Assembly (NCBI RefSeq): GCF_001949145.1
Contig: NW_019091397.1
Location: 668,226 to 719,779, forward strand
DNA: 51,554 nt
DNA from: Acanthaster planci
Lineage: Eukaryota; Echinodermata; Asteroidea; Valvatida; Acanthasteridae
Direction: 5' to 3'
A model generated the notes under the pieces. It did not search any database and had not been told where the DNA came from. It saw only the letters and a list, made by a program, of their open reading frames with translations. Shown in pieces: positions 25,201-37,200 of this stretch. A program made the position numbers and the translations under genes. Every line of letters starts with the position of its first letter. Position 1 is the stretch's first letter.

Positions 25201-28200
25201 ATCACTTAGCTCTGGAGGTGCTGTACGTTTTAGATATGAGTGTGTTTAAAGTTTGGAGGTTGTCATCTGAATGTTCATTGACTCACATCTCAAAAATTTA
25301 AAAGTGAAAAATGTCAAGTTACTGCTTGATTTCTTTAAGATTCAACGTTCAGTACACACATCACAGACTTCTTGGTAAGTGCCATCAGTGGCCTTTATGT
25401 AGAAAGGTTCTGTAATTATTGTTGTGGTGGAACAAAATACACATACTGTACACATGGTGTCAACAAGTTGTTGATATCCAGCACCATGCTCATGATGTGC
25501 ATCAATAAGATGTTTTGGCAGAAGTGTACATAGAGGGTGAAATTTTCAAGGGGGGCATATTAACCCAGTTTTATTTTCATACCATACATCAGTTTTGGAA
25601 TAATGAGATCTTACCAACAATAAGTTAAATTTGACTACCCATGCATGACACTGTATGACCCAGCTTGGTGGGAAAAGGTTTACTTGCATCATTTATTGTG
25701 CAAGTATCAAATTTGGATGCCCATTCCTCACAAACGATTGCACAAGAGAGATGACATTTTCGTTAAATTGAAATGGGACTGAAGACATCATTAGTTTAAC
25801 TGCAAATACAAATTAATGATCAATATTCAGAAATGAATGAACACTTTTTGAACAGGCTGAGAAATCAATATTAAAATATGCTATACCTTCTGCAACCACT
25901 TGGTCCACCTAACAGATGCATAAAATACTACCATATGACAATTTTTGTTCACCAACAACCTTGCTACTGATAAACTGGAATATTACAGTTAAAAGGTGGT
26001 ATAGGAATTTTGAGTAATTATAGAATAAACACTGTAAAACCTTAACCCTTCTTACAAACAATCAGGAGATTTTGGGTTTTTTTGCAACATTGAAGGTTTC
26101 CTACTCTACAAGAACACTACAAAAACACATTGTGCCAATGGGTTCTTGCACATGTAAAAATGCTACACAGAGTTTTGAGTATAAATTGAGATGACTGACC
26201 TGATCTGCGTAATGGTCATCTGTTGGAACATTCAGCCCATCTTCATTTTCTTGAAATCCATTGTGTGACCAGTAAGAGTAGTCATAGGCAAAAGTGTGCT
26301 CCTTTCCAGTATTTGGGTTGGTTATAGTGGTTACATTGCCTTCCATTGAAACCACACATTTTGAGTTGGCTGCAAATTCTCTCTGTGCAATGAATAAAGA
26401 AAGGCACACAAAGTTATACCATAGAGGAAGGACACAGGAGTTGCAACTCAGGCACTTTAAAGTGTTCAATGATGGTCACCGCCAAGTCAGACGAATAATA
26501 GAAAACATTCCAAAAATGCCTGATTACTGCCTGCATCGTAGCCGGACAAGCGGGGCCAGTAATATCCTGGCAACACTTGCAGTTTTTTGCTTGCAATCAA
26601 ATACAAATTATCAATGTGACCAGAAAATAGAGAGAGAAAACTTCTGATATTACACATACTTTTGCCATCGTAAATACACTTTTTAAATTTTGATACACTG
26701 TTCCATTATCCACACAAAGTTGTAATTTTATTCTCCTCCGTCCAATACATGTACATCAGTGTTCAAAGCCTTGGTAAGAATTTGGCTAAGACTGGCCAAC
26801 AAAATGTTCACTACTACTGGAAAGCTTAGTTCATTAGCAACAAAATGCGCTATTTCATCACAGGGAGTGATCATGAAATCTCATAAAATACACTTTTGTA
26901 CAAATGCCATAATAACAATGATTCAAACAAAACACAAAAACTTGTAAACAACTGGGCTATTTATTCCCAAAATAACTCCAGAAGAAAGAGTTCATTAAGG
27001 GCAATAACTGCACATATAGAGTTAGGGCACACAGTGTAAAGCAAGCAACTGTGCAACTATTAAATTTGATGTTGTCATGAGATCATGCCAAGCACCAACA
27101 AAGGCATGAATATTCAATTTCCTATACCTCAGTTCACGAAGTTTTAAGGATGCAGATTACCATCAACAAATCGCGGCGACGATGATCATTGGGTACAAGG
27201 GTGTTTCGTGGTTGTGAAACAGATGGCTATGGCTCTGGCTATGGACATCCGAGGCATGCCAGAAAGTGGTAATTGGCCGGATGTTACAGCCTCGGCAGTT
27301 TAAACTCCTGTGTCCTTCCTCTATGGTTATACCAAGCTGTATACTGTACATATACTGTAGATCATTGAACTGAACAAATGAAGTTCATCTGAGGAAGAGT
27401 ATGTGAAGTTTTTAAAGTACAATGCTAACAGTCCACCAGGGCTGTGATGTGATAATACTCATTACAATTCAGGCTGAAATTTGGACAATTCTTGATAAAC
27501 ATTGTGATGCTACCCTGCAATTTATAAAGTACATTTGTGCACATGTAAGTTGATTTCACACAATTTTAAATGCATCAAGCAGAACAATGACACTTTTATA
27601 GGATTAACATTTGACTAAAACTTGCTTCTAGCTAAGTGTATACTCTTTGTGTACATTAAATATTAACATTGCAGATACAACGTACATACATGTACTTGTA
27701 CTCAATAAAAGGGTAGTATTTTCATTCATTATGAATCAGCCCCAGTTTTGCATACTTTGCATTGGTGAAACCTGTCTGAAAGCACACCCTTTATATGATC
27801 CCATTAACTAACATGTACTGTAACTCCCTCATCATCAAAACATATTGTATTGAAGTCATGATCCACACACTGGTACCCCAGTACATGGGTCACTCAGTAT
27901 CCAAAGGGGGACACACAGGTCAGAATTACATGTTCATGTATGGCCAAACGAAAAATAGCTACACTGTAGTGTGTTTCCGGTTATCCGACCCAACCTAGAA
28001 ATTTGTGTGGAACCTTTATCTTTTTATTCAACCAATCAATTAAATATAAAGACTTATGATGCCTTGCCCCGAGCCTAATTTTGTGTACATCATCCAGTAC
28101 ATTGTATTGTTTTAATTTTTTTGGCATGAGATGGAAGGCTCTTGTGTGTTTGTGTGTTTGTAATCTCCCCGATGACATCAATGTCTGTGATGCCCATCCT

Positions 28201-31200
28201 AGTGTAAGCCAACTCTATTCTCTTCAAGTCTCTCATGCTGATGTGATCAAGGCCATTGACAAGCTTAATCCATCTAAGACACCTAGCTTGGATGACATCT
28301 CCCCAAAATTCTTAAATTTGCAGGTACGTGTACCTCCATTGTTCCAATATTATCCAGCATATTTAATCTGAGTCTCTCCACTGCTGTAGTTCCCCAAAAC
28401 TGGAAGCAGGCAAATGTCGTTCCTTTAATTAAACATGGTGACAAATCCATCATCAGCAATCACAGACCAATTTCATTAACCTCGGTTCCTTGCAAAATGC
28501 TTGAAGGTTTTACATGTAACATAAATTACTTGACCATTCTTCGCAGTGAAATATCATCCCAGATTCCCAACATGGATTTCAACCAAGACGTTCCAGTACT
28601 ACTCAGCTAGCCTCCCTCTTTCACACATGGTCCCAGGCACTTGATGTTTCCAGCCCTCCTCGAATCAAAGCAATCTTTTTGGACTGGTGCAAAGCTCGAG
28701 AGATGCGATTCACTCAATCCTCCTTCACAAGCTGCATCAATATGGAATTTGTGGTAATATTTTCTCATGGATTGCTGACTTTCTTTCCATCAGAGAACAA
28801 CGAGTTCTCTTCTTGGGAGCGAAATCTGACTGGATACCTGTAACTTCAGGGGTACCTCACGGCTCCGTTTTAGGTCCCATTTTATTTAACTTCTTCACAG
28901 CTTACTCAGAAAACCATGTGCAATCTTCTCTTCCTCAATATGCTGATGACACTGTTTTGTATAGAATTATTAAATGTAACAATGACGGTTGCATTTTCCA
29001 GAATGACCTAAATTCTATCATCAACTGGTGTTCTGAGAATTTTATGCAGCTTAACTCCACCAAGTGCAAGGTCATGCACATCACTCGCTCCAGAATGCAA
29101 TCACTAACTCCATACTTTTTTGCAGATTCTGAACCACTAGAAGTCGTCTCCTCCTACAAATATCTTGGCATCACTATTTCAAATGATCTCACCTGGACCA
29201 AACATGTAGACACTATTTGCAGAAAGTGTTCCAGATGTATTGCAAAATCCAGAAATGCTGGTGTCTTACTTAAATTATACTGTTCTCTCCGTAGCTCAAT
29301 CTTGGAATACGGCTCACCAGTTTGGCTACCCCAACAGAAAAACCACACTTAATATCTTGAAACAATCCGACGCTGCTTCACTAAATCTTACCTTCCTTAC
29401 AATGTTGCTATTTCTCTTATCAACAACGTCTTGCCAAGCTTCAATTGCCTCCTCTGTACAATCGCCTACTCTACCTCAGCATCTCATTTGTTGTCAAATG
29501 CCTCTACAAACAGGTTTCTCTTTCTTCCAAATTTCTCCCACAGGTCAACACCAGGAAAACCAACACTTTGTTGTTCAAGCACCAAGACAGCGGTACTAAC
29601 TATTCAAAATTTTCTCTGTTTATCTTCTTTCCCAGGTACTTTAACTTACTCTCTGGTGACATTCTGGACCTTTGTCTCGAATTTTCTTTGCAACCTTTCA
29701 TCAATTCTTTACGAGACTATCTCTTCAGTCTAGACCCAATTTCGCTTGCCCCCAGAACACTCTTTCCAACATACATACATAAGAATCCTCTTCTCTTCCT
29801 GTCCACCAGAGGCAATTATCTAATTCAATTTCAGTAAATCAACCAAAACACTCCTCACACCTTGGACAGGTGCAGGACTGATATTAGATGTAATTAGAAT
29901 TTTATGCATTAGCAATGCCTTGTAAACTGGGTTTTGATTAATATTGATACCCCTGTATGTACTGATCATATTCATTATACTATCTAAATTAGTCACTTTA
30001 ATTTTATTTACTTCAATTATTTATTCTCCTTTTAATTGCAAACACTACATTCAGTATAATATTTACATGTCATGTCAAGTACATGTACATGTACTCACGT
30101 ATTTTATTTCATTGAAAAATTATGTCCGTGTTAAGAGGCTACATTAATATTTATACATAGAATTCTATAATCCAATTAGTTTGGAGAGCCTCTTGACAGA
30201 AACTTGTTTCTTTTAGGCAATCCATCCGGAGCTAAGTGGATATTGTGTATTATTCTTCTTTATTGATTTTATCCCTTTGTAATGTTTGTATTTGTATATG
30301 TAACTTTCTTGGCTGTAATTTGTATGCATCCCGAAAAATGAAATACATGTAAATGTAAAATTTATTTCAACAACCAGCTGCTACCTTGCTCTATGAGTAC
30401 TGATACATGCATGTAATATTGATTTGCACATGTACAGTATTAATCTGACACTGACTCAGTACCTGTTACAAATATAAGCCCCCCCCAAAAATACAGACCA
30501 TCATCTGATCCGAATTTTTGGGGCTATAAAAATTTAGAGTAAAAATAATATTTAACCCAACCAACAACCCTAATTTATTTTTTAGTGTAATAGGAAATAC
30601 AACTCATGTTTTGTTTGGCCTAATTTACTTTCCACTTTACAAGTAAGGTCACACTTTATTAGCATGAAGCAGAGACGAAGCATTTGACATACATGTAGCA
30701 GTAGTAATACATGAGGCACAGGGTTAATTGGCCAGGCACATATTGATACACAACTGTGAATGAAGTTCTAAAACCAGCCTATAATTAACTCCTAGTCAAT
30801 TCTAACTTGCAAAGTATGTAGTCTCAAATACATGTTTATGAGTAAACTACATGTACATGTATACGAGATTTAACCCTATGGCCTTGCAGTTTACTAAACA
30901 ACCTTTGAAAACTGTGGGTGTTTTTCATGAGAGACCCATGCACATCACGAAGGGAACATTTTGCACACATATTGATGAAAGATAACATTCAGTCTTTGTG
31001 ATATGTCAATGGTGTGGGTAAATAGTGCAACAGACAACATGCATACATGTACATTATTTTACTAGTATCAACAGAAGAGGTTCAATGGACCAAATTAGAA
31101 GGGTACTGAAAACTTGAGGTACAAACTGTCAACAACAGTACAATTAAATTATTGGGTTCAGAAAACAAAGTCTGCATGCAGTCTCAATATGACAAGAAAA

Positions 31201-34200
31201 CTTTCTGAAACACTGAGTAATTCCACAACTTCTTAAAACCCACTTATTCCCAAAACAGATGCTCTTACAGTCTTACATCATGCAAACTTTCAAATCTTGC
31301 ATTATCCACTGAAGCATCTTTCATGGTCTTAGACATACAAGAAACATTGGTGGCTGCCCACATGTTGTATGTTCCATTAATAATGATTGAGCCAACCCTT
31401 TTGATCATGTGTATTCCAATTCTCACTTCAGAAAAATGCCAGAAGGAAGAGTCCAATAACAGGACTGAAAATAAACAGTTAAGAAATTCTTGCGTAATTG
31501 ACAGAATATCATTCAGTTTATTGAACTAGCGAAAATGTGTGACCGTATCTTTGGGATGGGACTTTTCCACAAAAATACACAACATACACCACATGTACAT
31601 GTACATGTGTAAACCTGGACTAGAGTTTCTCAACTGTCATCACATCTTCTGATCATATCTCTTGTTTCTAGAGTAAATCGATTTCCATCTAAATGTCACT
31701 GTGTCCAGAAATGTTTGGTTAGGAGATAATTATTAAACCCACAGGCAAATTACACAGCAGGGGGCTTGGTCTGTTTATTTGCACCCTTTGACCAACAATG
31801 GAGGAATTTAGCTGATCACAGGGTGTGGCAGTCTTTGTTCAAACAAGTGCATGTGTACATGTACAGTATACATGTACATTTGCTGCAGTTATTGAGTTTT
31901 GTGCTGGATGAAAAAACAACTTTTCAAGCTGACTTGCATGTGCTCCAAGTTAGGAAATCCAGTTTTCTGATCAGGAACACACATGACAGAAAATTCACAA
32001 TTTTCGTGGTGCCTAGTGATACACCAGTATGAACTTGCTATCTTAAAGGTCTTTTAATCACAATATTTGCAAGACACCTGCTGATGCTACATGTATGTGA
32101 ATTATTCCAAAAGCCTAATTATTCATTTCAACTATGATACCATATTACTGAGCATATTAAACATTACAGGTATTGACAAGCGTTAACAGTGGTAAGACTA
32201 GATGCTAGTGAACAATGATCAGATTGTACATGTAATATAAATAGAATATTCTTAAGACAAGGACTTGGGCAAGTTCTGCAATGTAGAATGACTCAAATGG
32301 ATGACAAAAAAGAGTCCCTTGATGATACAAATAAATATGCTAACATGTGGGGCACATTCATTTCCATGAGCAGCTGGAGACAACTACATATAGCCAGGGA
32401 TAATCTGATGCAACCCCAAAATACTGAACTTTATATTCAGTTCACAAAATGTCTCTTCTAGAATTAGATTAGGCTTTCAAGCACTTCCTCATTCGAGGCT
32501 TACTTTCTTCCAATTACTCCATAGACCAGTTGCCAGATCAAGGGTCCTGATAATAAGATAATACCAAAATCATACTTCAAAGTCCCATACTTGTCCAATC
32601 CTGCTGCAGTCCCATAGTCCTGCCTTTGTGTAGATTTCTTAGGTTTCTAGAAATTACGATACTCTACTGGTGGTTTTCAGAAATGTCTCATTATGTAAGC
32701 TTAAAAAAATGTAAACTAATAGAATAGGCCAGAAACCACTGTAGTAGAATTCATAAGAAATTTATGGTCATTCCTACTGCCCAGCTCTTAGGGTCAAATG
32801 TGAGTCATGCACAGATTCCTGTGGGGCAATAATAGATGAGTTTAGTGCACATGTACATTTACAACTGTTTTAATTTTTGAAAAACACAATTCAGGTAAAT
32901 TACACTGTTAGAAAGTATGCTGGCCATAGGCTAAAACATGCAGCAAACAGCAAGTCTCTATTGGTAGCCATTTACAGTTGTGGAGCAATTTAAAGATACA
33001 CGTATGTTATAAAATATAAACTGCATCCTCTCCTTCACATTCACGTATATTGGAAATTCCCAATCCCATGCACATCAGAAGTGCTGCACTTGCCAGATAA
33101 ATGTGATGTTAGATTCATATGTAAAACTGCACAGAGATTTCACACTGTTAGTAAGCTCCATAGAAGAGTACAACATGCAACAACATGCAACTTTTCAGCT
33201 TTTACAGTTTTGAGGAATATTTCAGATACATGTACATGTATGTAATAATTTTATACCGGGTTTCTTTTTTGTTGAAAACTCTGATAATGAGTACTGTCAG
33301 TAAGGCGCCATACTTGTAACAGCTGGGGACACAATTACGCAAAAATATTTGACTTTCCATTTTATCTGTTTGCAAATTTCTTGGTAAACCAACTGACCAA
33401 ACTTATCACTTTAATGTGATAAATACATGTATCCAATGAATTCATTAATGTTTCCGACAGAAATACATGTAGAAAGTCAAAACAAATTGTGAAATGCTGA
33501 ATTGCTTCCAATAGTGAACCAAATGCAATACTGTATCCGTTAATATGCTGACATGTCCAGATCCACTGTACAACACATACATTCCCACTGAGGAAGTACA
33601 TGTACGGTACCTTAGAAGTCACCAACTTTTTAATAAAATCTCTTCAGGTTTGTCAAGACTTATTCTTAGGTTATTTTATTCTGACAGCTAATTTTTGCAA
33701 AGAGAACCAAGAACACTGGGATAAAGATTCTATGAACTGCACTTGGATAGCTACATGTACATGTACGTGTAAGATTACCAGTAAAGACCTCTCCGTGTAC
33801 ATGTACCGGTACATGTACATGTACATATATGTCACAATTAAATGCATGATTTTGTAGCATCCACATACATACTGGTGGGTTGGGAAAGTGGTGCCTTAAG
33901 AAAAACCACTTGACATGTATTACATGTGTACATACATGTACATGTACATACATGTTTTGTTACATACATTGTATTTTGTTTATTCTGGCTTGAAAACTCC
34001 CTCTTGTGATATTATGTACAAGAAGTGCAAAATCACAAAGTTACGTGTATATAAAGGTTTGATGTGCCACAATCAAGTATTGGTTATGTATCATGCATTG
34101 ATTTTGTGAACATGATAAACCAGGTTGTGATTCAAATGAGGGCGACCACCAGTACAACAAATATATTGTATCAATACATAGGCCTGCATGTACATGTACG

Positions 34201-37200
34201 TTGGCGCACCACTACCCCCCCCTACTCTTACTTCAGATCTTACATGTATGCTATGATTTGAGTACATCTTTTAAGCCCCATGGTGGCAATTTTTGTCACA
34301 AAAGGCAAACAGAACTGGCAGGAACAAGGGAACAAGAAAAAAATCATTTGAAGTCATGAATTACCCACAAAAAAAGTTTTGGAGAAATTTGTATAGGTTT
34401 TGCATGCCTGACTGGGTTTTAACATATGACTGGATTGTTACGCCATGCGTTTAGTTCTTCACTGTACCAGTAGAAGTACTTTATTTTCTCAGTTAAATTT
34501 TTAAATAATTTCTCACCAAAGTCCCACTGGCTTGCAAACAAAGAGTGAACAGCAATGATGTCCATGATGCCATCTTATCAAGAAGATATCATTCCATTCC
34601 TTAATGACTCCCACCTAATGACATCATTTTATCTACTCAATCACATGTATACACATAAATGTATTTAATTTGTGGAACAAATTATTGTTAAATTAACAGG
34701 CCATAATCATAAAACAGCTATCTGACATTAAGATGTTTGTTTTGATCTCTTTTTATTACATATCGATTGGCAATGGAAATACATGTATGTGTCCCAATGG
34801 ACTGTGAGTGAATACAGGAGTCAATGGTGGATGGAGGGGGATCACATAGAGAGAGTTGCCCTGGAGCGTCTTGACTGTTTGAACCAAATTGGTGGGCTAT
34901 GCACCAGTGCACAAAGACAACCATCACACAATAACTACATGCTGTACAGCACACATAATGAACAGCCATTTTGATTCCAAAGTTTGCAGTTGGCACTGCA
35001 CTCACAGCTCTGGTTCCTTTCCCCCGACAGCCTGTACTATTTGCTCCCCTGCATGTGACATGCTTCGCAATGCATGTTCACACTTGACCATCCAAGTTTG
35101 CACCCCCCTTTCTGAAAATCCTGGATCTATCCTTCAGAGAGTCCTGTTTCCCAAGGCCTGAGGGTGGCAGATATGCTCAACTGACTTAATTTAATTATAT
35201 AAATGAGAAAAGAAGCTTTTCAGGGTTTTATAATTGAACTGTTTAATTCGACAATTAACTGAAGTGAAATTCAGAAAGAAACAGTGCAGCAATGAAATGA
35301 ATTTTTGGGGAATTAGATCTATAGGTCTACGTAACATGTACAGGTACGACCCAGTGATCCATCCCAGGTCAAAAAAAAAGAAAAAAATATATTGTTTTCC
35401 TATGTAAACTACATTTTTTTAGAACATATTTTTTTTTTTGGGATTTCTCCACCCTAGAAAATAGAAAAAAAAAATAGTCAGGGAAAAAATAGCTTTATAA
35501 AAATAGCAATAAAATAGTGATAGAAAATGTTTCTACACTAATTTTTTCAAATAAGGAAACTAATTTTAATTTTTTTTCAAAAAATAGGGATAAAATAGGT
35601 TTCTTGTTGGACTTTTCAAAAAATAGGGATAAAATACATGTAGGTTCATGTTTGAAGCGACTCAATGCAAGAAAAAGAACATATTCTAATTTTTTATCAA
35701 ATGTTTTATTTTAAAGAAACCAACCATATTGTTGAACTACAAATGGAAGAATTTAATAACAATGGCACATTTTGATATTTTCTTAATTTCATAGTATACA
35801 TTTTCACAGGGGCCATTAACAGTGTTGTAGTACTCGTACTCGGTACTCTTACTCAAGTACTACTTGAGTACCATTTCCAGAGTACTCGTACTTGTACTCG
35901 GACGTCCAAGTACTTGTACTCAAACTACAGCTCTTGTACTCGGGCTACAAAATACTCAGAACTCGACATCCAAAAATTGTACTCGAGCATCAAAGTACTC
36001 GTATTCGATTAACAGTACTCGATAAAAAAATCCTTTCAGTTAACTTACCACGGCCGTTGAAATAAGGTACAAAAATATCACCTCCTATGATCCGATATTC
36101 GATACGGTTCTAACAAAGAGACGGCCGAACGTGGGACCACTAACGTATACGACCCATTCGTCGTCTGTGCGCTTACTTAACCAATCACGTATGCAAATTA
36201 TATTGCTGTACTTCAGAATGGTCCCGCAATTTGCTTGGGCATTGGTAGTCTGGTTCCTGGACCCGAAAATTTTAACAACGAACCCAGCATACAGAAAATT
36301 ACAGGTATGTGAATAATAGAGTCTGGAAAATAGACTTCACCGTGCACGTTGTGTCAACTGCTGCAACGCACATGTAGTGACCATGACATTGCTAGCCAGA
36401 TCACTTGTTCTTGTAGCCATGTCATCTGCTTTCAGTGTTTCTTTTACACAGTGGCAGGTCTTAGAGTCTCTAATTTAAGATAAAACTACTTTTGAATTAG
36501 AAGTACTTGTACTTGTACTCAGAAGTGCAAGTACTTGTACTCGGAAACCAGTCCTTGTACTTGGCTGGCAAAGTACTCGCCCTGTCTTTGTACTCGGCAG
36601 TACTTGGTACTCGGAAAAAAGTACTCGGCTACAACACTATTAATGGGCCCGGCCCATTAATAACTCAATAGGGGAAAATACAAATGCTTTTTCAGAAAAA
36701 TAGAATCCTACTTGCTGTTTTTAAAATAGGATGATTTCTTTAAAAATAGGATGCTGGTTTTTTAAATACAGAAAGCTATTTTTAAAAATAGCATGCTAGT
36801 TTTTAAAAATAGGACGTAATGCTCCGGTGCTTTCATTACCTGAAATGTCACTTTTAAGATCCCTCTTTAAATGTATGCACACAACACATGCACATGTACA
36901 CTGTACCAAGATTATGAACTGATTTTGAGGGAATTTGAGCTTATCATCCATTTATAAGTCAGTCTTTTGTGACGTTGCAAGAGTCAATTACATGTAGTGC
37001 TCTGGTGCATCATAGAGCAAGGGGTGCATGTACACTATTCAGGCCTTACAAAATTTACATGTATTAGGCTCACTTTGATTTTTAATATCATACCTTGATG
37101 TAAATATAAATAATGCCTCAAACTTAGTAGCCTTACAGAAAAACTTGCAGGTACATGTACATGTAATTTCAACTTCAATAAGCTGTTGCTTCAGTTGTGA

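Noticed and set aside
28081-28371. 96-codon plus-strand frame as an independent gene
   Set aside because: Its second half is the decayed start of the LINE reverse transcriptase and the frame is broken directly after.
33600-33953. Frames of 85-95 codons rich in Tyr-Met and Val-His
   Set aside because: They are translations of the ACATGT microsatellite.
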